Shown here one piece after another: positions 25,132-32,763 of a DNA stretch of 46,413 nt. Location of the stretch: NCBI RefSeq assembly GCF_001950255.1, contig NZ_BDJK01000015.1, positions 1 through 46,413 of the forward strand, read 5' to 3'. A model generated the notes under the pieces. That model searched no databases. It saw only the letters and a list, made by a program, of their open reading frames with translations, and was not told the DNA's origin. The translations under genes were made by a program, and so were the position numbers. The first letter of the stretch is position 1; the number at the start of each line of letters is the position of its first letter. This DNA comes from Carboxydothermus pertinax. Lineage in GTDB: Bacteria; Bacillota; Z-2901; Carboxydothermales; Carboxydothermaceae.

Positions 25132-25602
25132 ATGACTGAAAATCTAACAAAAAAAAGTGAAGCGCAAATTGTAATTTTTACATTAAATCAACAACAATAC
25201 GGCGTAGATATCGCTCAGGTGTTTGAAATTATCCGTATGACGGATATTACCAAAATTCCCAATACCCCTTATTTTGTGGAAGGAGTAATTAACTTAAGGG
25301 GAAAAATTATCCCGGTTATTGATTTAAGAAAACGCTTAGGTATGCCCGAAGTAGAGCGAGATAAAGCTACCAGGATAATAGTTGTGGATGTGGATGGCCT
25401 AACGGTGGGCATGATTGTGGACTCGGTGATGGAAGTATTTCGTTTAAACGATGTGGAAATCGAATCAACTCCCTCCATGATTAACGATATCGATTCGTCT
25501 TTTATTCAGGGGATTGCCATTAAAGACGAGCGGATGATTATCTTACTGGATTTAAATCGGGTCTTAAAGGGTGAAGAAAAGGAAGCTTTAGCAAATCTGT
25601 AA
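25132..25602 (+). CDS. cheW: Chemotaxis coupling protein CheW
   Basis: This 156-aa single-domain CheW protein links receptors to CheA. It shows VFTLNQQQYGVDIAQVFEI at the start, and the core VINLRGKIIPVIDLRKRLG, typical of the double beta-barrel fold. GGGAGGAGG precedes ATG 25132. It lies between the receptor gene and cheA. Confidence 0.95.
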   Translation: MTENLTKKSEAQIVIFTLNQQQYGVDIAQVFEIIRMTDITKIPNTPYFVEGVINLRGKIIPVIDLRKRLGMPEVERDKATRIIVVDVDGLTVGMIVDSVMEVFRLNDVEIESTPSMINDIDSSFIQGIAIKDERMIILLDLNRVLKGEEKEALANL

Positions 25603-25616
25603 ATTTGAGGTGAGCT

Positions 25617-27716
25617 ATGGTGTTTTCCGATGCGGAAATGGCGGTTTTTTTAGATGAACTGGAAGAAAAAATTCAGGTATTAACCGATAATTTACTTTTG
25701 TTAGAACAGTCCGGAGAAGATGACCCCAAAGTTTTACAGGAAATCTTCAGGGCTGCTCATACCATTAAAGGTTCTTCGGCGGTAATGGGTTTTACCAAGA
25801 TGTCTTCCCTTACCCATGAAATTGAAAATATCTTTGATAAGATGCGAAATAACGAATTAAAGCCCACTTCTTCCCTCATAAACATCCTTTTTGAAGCTTT
25901 AGATGCATTAAAAATTTTAAGGGATGAAATCGTTACCGAAAATGCGGAAAAGTATGATACTACCGAGATCATTGCCAAACTTAAAGAAGCTATTATGGGT
26001 ACGGGAGCTAAATCTCCCGAAACTTATGCTCCTAAAGGGGAGACTGCGGAATTTTCTGGGGAAGAAATAGAAAAAATTAGGGAATTTGAGTTAAAAGGGT
26101 ATCAGCTATCTGAAATCAAGGTATACCTTGATCCTGCTGCGGTAATGAAATCGGTCCGGGCATTTATCGTATTGCAGCAATTAAAGGAGCTCGGAACGGT
26201 GATCAAAACCGTTCCTTCCGAGGAAATTTTAGTAAAAACTGAAGATTTCAACGATTTTATCGTTTATTTGGCAACAAACGAAGATGACGACCGTCTGCAA
26301 AACATCTTATTAACCATCCCGGAAGTAGAACGGGTGGAAATTAGCGCTAAACAGTTAGAAGATAACATAGAAGCAAGAAATGAGGAAAAAAAGGTAGAAA
26401 AAACTGACGTAAAAGATATAGTTTCGGAAAAAACAGCAACGGTGGAAAAGCCGGCAGCAGAGGTAAAAACTAAAACTTCCGCTGTAGCTCCAGCGGAGGA
26501 GAAAAAGGTAACGCAGACCGTTCGGGTGGACGTTCAGAAGCTAGACACATTAATGAACCTGGTGGGCGAATTGGTCATTGACCGGACTCGTCTTTTAAGT
26601 GTCATTGATAAACTTTATACTCTCAGCCGGGAAAATAATGAATTAGTAGAGACCTTAGCGGAAGTATCCTCCCATGTCGGACAAATTACTACCGATTTGC
26701 AGGATGTAATTATGAAAGCCCGAATGTTGCCAATAGCTCAGGTCTTTAACCGCTTTCCTCGCATGGTACGGGATTTGGCCCAGAAGCTTAATAAAGAAGT
26801 TGAGTTTATTGTAGAAGGTAAGGAAACGGAGCTGGACCGAAACGTCATCGAAGTAATCGGGGACCCGTTAATTCATTTAATTAGAAATGCATTGGACCAC
26901 GGGATAGAGCTTCCGGAAGAACGGGAAAAAATTGGTAAGCCACGGACTGGCCGTCTGCGGCTGGCGGCAGCTTACCTGGAAAATAATATTGTCATAACTG
27001 TAGAGGACGACGGTCGGGGTATAGACCCGCAAGCAGTTCGAGCTAAAGCCATCGAACAAGGAATTATTTCTGAGCGCGACGCAGAAATGCTATCCGATAA
27101 AGAGGCCATTAAACTAATCTTCCGTTCGGGACTTTCGACAGCCCAGAAGGTTAATGATATTTCCGGCCGGGGCGTAGGTATGGATATAGTGAAATCCCAG
27201 ATCGAGCAGATAAACGGCGAGGTCCAGGTGGAAAGCCAGGTAGGGAAAGGGACAACGTTTACCATTCGCCTGCCCCTTACTTTGGCAATTATCCGGGCTC
27301 TTTTAGTAGAGCATCAAGGGCAAATCTATGCATTTCCCTTAAATTTTGTGCAGGAAACCTTAATTGCCGATCAAAACGAGTTTCGAAAGGTTTCCGGTTA
27401 TGATGTGATGTTATTACGGGGCAAGGTGCTGCCGCTAATTTCCCTGTCCAAGCTCTTTAATCTGCCCGAAGAGCAGGAGCAAAAACAATGGTATTTTGTG
27501 GTAATCTTAGGTACCGGCAATCACCGGCTGGGCGTGATTGTTGATAACCTTTTGGGTGAACAGGAAATTGTGATTAAATCCCTGGGGGAATACCTCGGTC
27601 AGGTCAAGGGTCTATCGGGAGCTACAATCCTTGGCGATGGCCGGATCGGTCTAATCATCGATGCTCGAGGAATTTTGCAGGATAATGAAATAGGTGAATT
27701 AAATGTCGCGGTATAA
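25617..27716 (+). CDS. cheA: Chemotaxis histidine kinase CheA
   Basis: This 699-aa kinase carries the full set: P1 phosphotransfer domain with His48 in AAHTIKGSS, a P2-like region (about 150-250), a charged linker, P3 dimerisation helices (about 300-370), an ATPase with N box (HLIRNALDHG, about 420), G1 (DDGRGID, about 464) and G2 (GRGVGMDIV, about 517), and a C-terminal CheW-like P5 domain. It phosphorylates CheY and CheB; no cheY is in the window. GAGGTGA precedes ATG 25617. It overlaps cheB by 14 nt. Confidence 0.96.
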   Translation: MVFSDAEMAVFLDELEEKIQVLTDNLLLLEQSGEDDPKVLQEIFRAAHTIKGSSAVMGFTKMSSLTHEIENIFDKMRNNELKPTSSLINILFEALDALKILRDEIVTENAEKYDTTEIIAKLKEAIMGTGAKSPETYAPKGETAEFSGEEIEKIREFELKGYQLSEIKVYLDPAAVMKSVRAFIVLQQLKELGTVIKTVPSEEILVKTEDFNDFIVYLATNEDDDRLQNILLTIPEVERVEISAKQLEDNIEARNEEKKVEKTDVKDIVSEKTATVEKPAAEVKTKTSAVAPAEEKKVTQTVRVDVQKLDTLMNLVGELVIDRTRLLSVIDKLYTLSRENNELVETLAEVSSHVGQITTDLQDVIMKARMLPIAQVFNRFPRMVRDLAQKLNKEVEFIVEGKETELDRNVIEVIGDPLIHLIRNALDHGIELPEEREKIGKPRTGRLRLAAAYLENNIVITVEDDGRGIDPQAVRAKAIEQGIISERDAEMLSDKEAIKLIFRSGLSTAQKVNDISGRGVGMDIVKSQIEQINGEVQVESQVGKGTTFTIRLPLTLAIIRALLVEHQGQIYAFPLNFVQETLIADQNEFRKVSGYDVMLLRGKVLPLISLSKLFNLPEEQEQKQWYFVVILGTGNHRLGVIVDNLLGEQEIVIKSLGEYLGQVKGLSGATILGDGRIGLIIDARGILQDNEIGELNVAV
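26115..26132. repeat. 18-bp perfect palindrome inside cheA
   Basis: ATCAAGGTATACCTTGAT reads the same on both strands. It lies in the P2-like region of cheA. A second repeat, GGAACGGT (26193-26200) with ACCGTTCC (26208-26215), lies about 60 bp downstream. Confidence 0.6.
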
Positions 27717-28725
27717 GCTTTTTATTGTGGATGATTCGGCCTTAATCCGCCTCCGGCTGAAAACAAGTCTTGCTTTATGGCCCGAAATCCAGATAGTTGG
27801 GGAAGCGGAAAATGGTCAGGAAGCTTTAAAGAAAATCCCGTTGGTTAAGCCCGATGTAGTTACGCTGGATTTAGAAATGCCGGTACTGGATGGCCTAAGC
27901 ACCCTGAAAGAGTTAAATAGGGTTTATCCGGTACCGGTGATCATGCTTTCTTCTTTAACTACCCAGGGGGCTAAGGCTACTATTGAGGCCCTGGAAAACG
28001 GGGCTGTAGATTTTATACCCAAAGACGGCGATTGGAACAAAGTTATTTTGGAACTTACGGAAAAGGTGAAAATAGCTGCATTAGCCAAAAAGCAGCCAAA
28101 TCTTCTTACCGGGGAAACGCTGGGAGTAAAAAGCCTAACCCTTGGAAAAAACGGCCGGCAGTTAGTGGTGATAGGGGCTTCGACCGGCGGTCCTCCGGCT
28201 TTAAGAGAAATTATACCTAAACTTCCAGCAACGTTTCCGTCTCCGATAGTAATCATTCAGCATATTACCCGCGGATTTAGTAAACCACTGGCAGACCAGC
28301 TGGCCAGAGTTTCCCGGCTAAAGGTAAAGGAAGCGGAAAAGGACGAGCAGTTACTGCCGGGGACGGTTTATGTGGCCCCTGCCGGTTATACCTTTAAAAT
28401 TGAAAAACACGGTGGTAGTTTAACCGCCAAAGTTATTGAGCCGGTGGAATACCTGCCGGCTCATTTCTACCCGTCGGTGGATGAGGCGATGCTTTCGGCA
28501 GCGGAAGTGGCGGGCAGTAAAACCATAGGAGTTTTGCTAACGGGTATGGGAAGGGATGGAGCGATCGGGATGAAAGCTATCAAAGAACAGGGTGGCTATA
28601 CCATTGCTCAGGACGAGGAAACTTCGGTAGTTTACGGTATGCCAAAAGCGGCGGTAGAAATTGGTGGGGTTTCTAAGGTTTTGCCCCTGGCGGCAATTGC
28701 TGAAGAAATTGCCGCCAATATCTAA
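27703..28725 (+). CDS. cheB: Chemotaxis protein-glutamate methylesterase CheB
   Basis: This 340-aa protein has an N-terminal receiver domain with phosphoacceptor Asp56 (TLDLEMP) and a C-terminal methylesterase domain. The catalytic serine lies in GASTGGPP, the histidine in IQHITRGF, and the aspartate in TGMGRDGA. It removes methyl groups from the chemoreceptor and may deamidate it. It is the last gene of the motA operon; no cheR is present. A hairpin sits at its 3' end, and its stop codon overlaps the -35 of the flgM promoter. Confidence 0.95.
   Translation: MSRYKLFIVDDSALIRLRLKTSLALWPEIQIVGEAENGQEALKKIPLVKPDVVTLDLEMPVLDGLSTLKELNRVYPVPVIMLSSLTTQGAKATIEALENGAVDFIPKDGDWNKVILELTEKVKIAALAKKQPNLLTGETLGVKSLTLGKNGRQLVVIGASTGGPPALREIIPKLPATFPSPIVIIQHITRGFSKPLADQLARVSRLKVKEAEKDEQLLPGTVYVAPAGYTFKIEKHGGSLTAKVIEPVEYLPAHFYPSVDEAMLSAAEVAGSKTIGVLLTGMGRDGAIGMKAIKEQGGYTIAQDEETSVVYGMPKAAVEIGGVSKVLPLAAIAEEIAANI
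28689..28716 (+). repeat. Inverted repeat at the 3' end of cheB
   Basis: GGCGGCAATT (28689-28698) and AATTGCCGCC (28707-28716) form a perfect 10-bp stem with an 8-nt loop within the last codons of cheB. A T run (28735-28742) follows only after 18 nt, so it may be a weak terminator or a 3' RNA end rather than a classic terminator. Confidence 0.55.
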
Positions 28726-28749
28726 ATAAATTACGTTTTTTTCCGAAAT
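28723..28749 (+). promoter_or_regulatory. SigD-like promoter of flgM
   Basis: TAAA (28723-28726), 15 nt, then TCCGAAAT (28742-28749). This differs from the motA and hag -10 only in the first base. It would make flgM, the anti-SigD gene, part of the regulon it restrains, as in Bacillus. Confidence 0.6.
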
Positions 28750-28782
28750 AATAGGTAGCACAATAGGATATGAGGGGATAGT

Positions 28783-29052
28783 ATGCGGATAAGTCGGGTA
28801 GATTTTAAAAATGTAGTGGAGCTTTACACTAAAGCGATTCCTTCGGTGGCACGGATCGAGAAAAGTAAAACCGATGAGGTTGTTTTAACCGAAAGCGGCC
28901 AGGAAATCCTTAAACTCAGGAAAAAACTTGCGGAAATTCCCGAAGTGCGGGAAGAATTGGTAAGTAAAATAAAAGAAAAGATTTTATCCGGTGAGTACCA
29001 AATTGACGTAGAAAAATTGGCCGCAAAGTTAAAAGAATGGGGCGAATTTTAA
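28783..29052 (+). CDS. flgM: Anti-sigma factor FlgM
   Basis: This 89-aa protein fits FlgM: a short MRIS start, a polar flexible N-terminal half, and two C-terminal helices (about 36-85) that would clamp SigD. When the hook is complete FlgM is exported or otherwise removed and SigD is freed. It opens the gene order flgM-flgN-flgK-flgL-DUF6470-fliW-csrA as in Bacillus. The flgN start codon follows its stop codon directly. Confidence 0.85.
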   Translation: MRISRVDFKNVVELYTKAIPSVARIEKSKTDEVVLTESGQEILKLRKKLAEIPEVREELVSKIKEKILSGEYQIDVEKLAAKLKEWGEF

Positions 29053-29427
29053 ATGGAGGAAGGGATTAAAGAACTTTTTAGGAAAGAAGTTCGGCTTTTA
29101 GCCGAACTTTTAGTTATCATAGATGAGCAAATTCAGAATATCCTTGAGCAAAAAATTGACGATTTTAGCAAAAATCTACAAAAAATGGCTGGAATAGCGA
29201 CGGAAGTGGCGGAAGTAGAAAAAGAACGGTATGCGGCAACGTATGGCCGGGATTTCAGCGACGAAGACGCCGAAGTAATTACCGCACTTAAGGAGCATGC
29301 TCGAAAAGTGCAGGAGAAAAACGAAACATTAACGTTGCTTTTGCGGCAGGAGCTTTCCTTTAACCAGTTTTTGCAAAAAAATCTGCTGCCGGAGGGTAAT
29401 AACTCGATTTTAGACCGGCAGGTATAA
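29053..29427 (+). CDS. flgN: FlgN-like export chaperone
   Basis: This 124-aa, nearly all-helical protein sits between flgM and flgK, the position of FlgN (YvyG), the chaperone that holds FlgK and FlgL monomers before export. Sequence identity in this family is low, so the call rests on size, helical composition and position. There is no space between the flgM stop codon and its ATG; the ribosome binding site lies inside flgM. Confidence 0.75.
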   Translation: MEEGIKELFRKEVRLLAELLVIIDEQIQNILEQKIDDFSKNLQKMAGIATEVAEVEKERYAATYGRDFSDEDAEVITALKEHARKVQEKNETLTLLLRQELSFNQFLQKNLLPEGNNSILDRQV

Positions 29428-29438
29428 GGAGGAGCGAA

Positions 29439-30863
29439 ATGTTTAATTTAAGCTTGGAAACGGCTCTTAGTTCTCTTCGGGCCCAGCAGCTGGCCCTGGA
29501 CATTACTTCCCATAATATTGCAAACTCCAATACTCCTGGCTATACCAGGCAGCGGGTAAATTTTGCTCCCAATACCCCTTTTCCGGTGCCTTCCCTTTTT
29601 GCCCCAATGCAGCCGGGCCAGGTAGGTACCGGGGTAGTGGTGGCGTCAATTGAACGGGTTCGGGATACTTTTATGGACATTGAGTACCGCAAAGAAGTAA
29701 TGAATTTAGGATACTGGGAAACCAGAAGTGATGCTTTAGATAAAATCCAGTTAATCATCAATGAACCATCCGATACCGGTTTAAACCAGTTAATGGACAA
29801 GTTCTGGAATGCTTGGCAGGAACTTTCAAAAAACCCGGAAAACCTCGCAACCAGGGCGGTAGTCCAGCAGACTGCTCAAGCCCTTGCGGAAACTTTTAAC
29901 CACCTGCGGGGGCAATTAGATAGCCTGCAAAACGATTTGGACTTTGCGGTGCAAACTAACGTCGAGGAAATTAACTCTATTGCCCGGCAGATTCGGGACA
30001 TCAACGACCAGATTTATAAAACCAATATAGTTAAATTTAACGCTAATGACCTCATGGACCAGCGGGATGAGCTGTTAAATAAATTAGCGAAAATTATTGA
30101 TTTTACTTTAATAGATAATAACGACGGTACCGTTTCCATTGATATTGGCGGAAAGAAATTAGTTGATGGGTTAAATGTTAACTCTTTTAAAGTTGTAAAA
30201 AATGCTAATGGTTTTTTTGATGTACAGTGGAGTGATGGTACCCCTGTGAACTTAACTGCCCAAAAAGGGGAGCTTAGCTCTAATATCGTAGCCCGGGATG
30301 TTGATGTGCAGAAGATGAAAGATTACATGGACTCTTTAGCGAATACCTTGATTACGGAAGTTAATAATTTACATCATCAAGGGTTTGTTTTAGGATCCAC
30401 TTCTCCCACTCCTGATGGGCCAGACTTCTTTACCGGAACTGATGCGAAAACTATTGCTTTATCTTCGGCGGTAAGTAACAATTTAAACAACATTGCGGCG
30501 GGGGCCACTAACAGTTCCGGTGATGGCGGTATTGCCTTGCAAATTGCCCAATTAAAAGATAAACTGACCATGGTGCTTCCCGGTTCCACAACCCCGACTG
30601 CCACGTTTAACGATTTTTACCGCACCATCGTATCCCGCCTTGGGGTTGACGCCCAGGAAGCGGACCGGATGTACCAAAACGAACAGCTTTTAACTAAAAA
30701 CTTAAACAACAAGCGGATGGAATCGGGCGGGGTTTCAATTGATGAAGAGATGACCAATATGATTTTATACCAGAATGCCTACAATGCTGCGGCCCGCATC
30801 GTTACCGCTATTGATGAAATGATGGATATTGTCATAAACCGCATGGGCGTAGTCGGCCGTTAA
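29439..30863 (+). CDS. flgK: Flagellar hook-associated protein 1 FlgK
   Basis: This 474-aa protein forms the first hook-filament junction layer. The N-terminus has the rod/hook motif ALDITSHNIANSNTPGYTRQRV, and the C-terminus has the helical NMILYQNAYNAAARIVTAIDEM that packs inside the axial core. Both ends match FlgK; the middle is the variable outer domain. AAGGAGGAG precedes ATG 29439. flgL follows after 14 nt. Confidence 0.95.
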   Translation: MFNLSLETALSSLRAQQLALDITSHNIANSNTPGYTRQRVNFAPNTPFPVPSLFAPMQPGQVGTGVVVASIERVRDTFMDIEYRKEVMNLGYWETRSDALDKIQLIINEPSDTGLNQLMDKFWNAWQELSKNPENLATRAVVQQTAQALAETFNHLRGQLDSLQNDLDFAVQTNVEEINSIARQIRDINDQIYKTNIVKFNANDLMDQRDELLNKLAKIIDFTLIDNNDGTVSIDIGGKKLVDGLNVNSFKVVKNANGFFDVQWSDGTPVNLTAQKGELSSNIVARDVDVQKMKDYMDSLANTLITEVNNLHHQGFVLGSTSPTPDGPDFFTGTDAKTIALSSAVSNNLNNIAAGATNSSGDGGIALQIAQLKDKLTMVLPGSTTPTATFNDFYRTIVSRLGVDAQEADRMYQNEQLLTKNLNNKRMESGGVSIDEEMTNMILYQNAYNAAARIVTAIDEMMDIVINRMGVVGR

Positions 30864-30877
30864 GGAGGGTAAAGTAA

Positions 30878-31741
30878 ATGCGCATAACTCCTGGAATGCT
30901 CAGGGATAACCTGCTTTATAACTTAAACCGCACCCTGGCCGATATGGAAAAAAGCCAGGAGATGCTGTCTAACGGTAAAGCTTTAACCAAGCCGTCCGAT
31001 GATCCGGTAAAATTACTGCGGGCCATGAAATATCGAAGTGATATTACTCAGGGAGAACAGTACCAGAGAAATCTCGATGATGGTTTAAACTGGCTTAATA
31101 CTACCGATACGGCTTTGGGTGAACTATCCGATCTTTTGCAACGGGTGAAGGAATTAACGGTGTATGGAGCAAATAGCAGTTTACCTCAGGAGTCGTTAAA
31201 TTCCATTGCTGAAGAGATTAGACAAATTAAAGAGCAGGTAGGGGTTGTAGCCAATACCCAGTTTGCCGGGAAGTACATTTTCGGTGGGACAGAAGTGGAT
31301 AAACAGCCGTGGGATGGTACCGCCTGGCAGGGGAATAATAGTGGAGTTTATTTTGAAATAGGAAACAACATTAAAGTCCAGGTTAATACCTTGGGCTCAC
31401 CTTTATTTACCGATGTTATAAATACTTTAGACCAAATAATTAATCATTTAACTGCCGGGAATGTTTCTGCCTTATCTTCGGACTTAGGTTCTTTAGATAA
31501 CAATCTAAACAGTGTTTTGGCTGCCCGGGCTGATGTGGGAGCTCGGACTAACCGGTTGGAGTTAATGCAAAACCGCCTTTTAGCTCAACTGGAATCAGAA
31601 AAAGAGCTATTATCCAAAACCGAAGATGCGGATATTGCGGCTACCATTATTGATTTAAAAAATCAGGAAAATGTTTACCGGTCGGCCTTGGCGGTAGGGG
31701 CACGCATTTTACCGCCAACTTTAGTAGATTTTTTGCGGTAA
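30878..31741 (+). CDS. flgL: Flagellar hook-associated protein 3 FlgL
   Basis: This 287-aa protein forms the second junction layer and is flagellin-like at both ends: LSNGKALTKPSDDP near residue 30-45, and the C-terminal ENVYRSALAVGARILPPTLVDFL. AAGGAGGGT precedes ATG 30878. It is slightly short for FlgL, with a small variable domain. Confidence 0.93.
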   Translation: MRITPGMLRDNLLYNLNRTLADMEKSQEMLSNGKALTKPSDDPVKLLRAMKYRSDITQGEQYQRNLDDGLNWLNTTDTALGELSDLLQRVKELTVYGANSSLPQESLNSIAEEIRQIKEQVGVVANTQFAGKYIFGGTEVDKQPWDGTAWQGNNSGVYFEIGNNIKVQVNTLGSPLFTDVINTLDQIINHLTAGNVSALSSDLGSLDNNLNSVLAARADVGARTNRLELMQNRLLAQLESEKELLSKTEDADIAATIIDLKNQENVYRSALAVGARILPPTLVDFLR

Positions 31742-31759
31742 GCAAGCGAGCTGGTGGCA

Positions 31760-32059
31760 ATGACTATTCTTAAAGTACAAGTTGATTCTACCCGATGTCG
31801 GGCGGATCTTGGATACTTAATTCCCTCGGAATTTTCCCGGGCTTATGCCAGGCAAGGAAGGGAAGAGGCGTTAGAAGGTACTGGTCGAAGAGCCGAGGAG
31901 GGTGATTATTTAGCAGCCTTTGAAAAAGGAAATACTATTGAAAATTTAGTTATACCGCCTGTAAACGAGGTAGAGCTCACAGTCCGAATGCTCCCCTCGG
32001 TAAGACCGGTGATAAAGTTTCACAGGAGCAATTCAGTGTTTTTGGATGTTTATATTTAA
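31760..32059 (+). CDS. DUF6470/YviE-like protein
   Basis: This 99-aa protein sits between flgL and fliW, the place of YviE in Bacillus. It shows a VDSTRCRADLGY start and the stretch GRRAEEGDYLAAFEKG followed by proline-rich beta strands, like the DUF6470 core, but it is about half the length of YviE. Function unknown, probably flagellar assembly. The start is uncertain: ATG 31760 or GTG 31754, and neither has a strong ribosome binding site, so translation may be coupled to flgL. Confidence 0.7.
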   Translation: MTILKVQVDSTRCRADLGYLIPSEFSRAYARQGREEALEGTGRRAEEGDYLAAFEKGNTIENLVIPPVNEVELTVRMLPSVRPVIKFHRSNSVFLDVYI

Positions 32060-32080
32060 TTTTTTAAGGTGGTGTTTATT

Positions 32081-32536
32081 TTGCGCCTTTTTTCTCCGGC
32101 ATTAGGGGAAATCGAAGTCGATGAATCGCAAATCTTTTCCTTTCCCGAAGGGCTTCCGGGTTTTAGTCACTTAAAAGAGTTTCTTCTTCTAAGGCACCGG
32201 GAAAAGAGTCCTTTTTTCTTTTTAATAGCGGTAAACGAACCGGAAATTTATTTTATTTTGCTTGATCCTTCGAAATTTCTAACCGACTATGTCGTGGAGT
32301 TAGGTAACGAACAGCAAAGCCTTTTAAATATTACCGATGTCAAAGAAGTTTTAAGTTTAAACATTGTCCGTATTCCTCCCGAAGCTAAAGAAATAATTTT
32401 AAACTTAAAAGCTCCGGTAATTTTTAACCTAAAAGAAAAAATTGGCCGCCAGGTAATCTTGGAAGCTAACTACCCCGTTCGTTATCCAATCTCTTTAATT
32501 AAGGTAAAGGAGAAAACTAATGCTAGTCCTAAATAG
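32081..32536 (+). CDS. fliW: Flagellar assembly factor FliW
   Basis: This 151-aa protein binds flagellin and, when free, the translational repressor CsrA. The conserved FPEGLPGFSHLKEFLLL is present at about 20-36, with NLKAPVIFNLKEKIGRQVIL near the end. TTG 32081 gives the usual family N-terminus and lies 8 nt after AAGGTGG; GTG 32069 and GTG 32072 sit inside that ribosome binding site. It overlaps csrA by 17 nt, matching the FliW-CsrA partner switch with hag. Confidence 0.92.
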   Translation: MRLFSPALGEIEVDESQIFSFPEGLPGFSHLKEFLLLRHREKSPFFFLIAVNEPEIYFILLDPSKFLTDYVVELGNEQQSLLNITDVKEVLSLNIVRIPPEAKEIILNLKAPVIFNLKEKIGRQVILEANYPVRYPISLIKVKEKTNASPK

Positions 32537-32741
32537 AAAAGTAAACCAAAAAATTATTATTAACGGAGAAATTGAAATTACCGTCCTGGCGGTAGATAGC
32601 GAACGGGGACAGGTCAAGCTGGGTATAGCTGCTCCAAAGTATTACTCCATTTACCGGGAAGAACTGTGGCGGGAAATTGAGCGGGAGAATAAAGAGGCGG
32701 TGAGGGAAAGTATTGCAAAAATTTGTAAAGTAATTGACTAA
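32520..32741 (+). CDS. csrA: Carbon storage/flagellin translation regulator CsrA
   Basis: This 73-aa RNA-binding dimer recognises GGA in hairpin loops. The N-terminus MLVLNRKVNQKI and Arg46 (in SIYREE) match the RNA-binding residues of the family. It should repress hag translation until FliW sequesters it. A matching GGA hairpin is found in the hag leader. It is the last of the standard late flagellar genes before the AT-rich island. Confidence 0.94.
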   Translation: MLVLNRKVNQKIIINGEIEITVLAVDSERGQVKLGIAAPKYYSIYREELWREIERENKEAVRESIAKICKVID

Positions 32742-32763
32742 TTATATTTTTGAGGTGGCTAAA

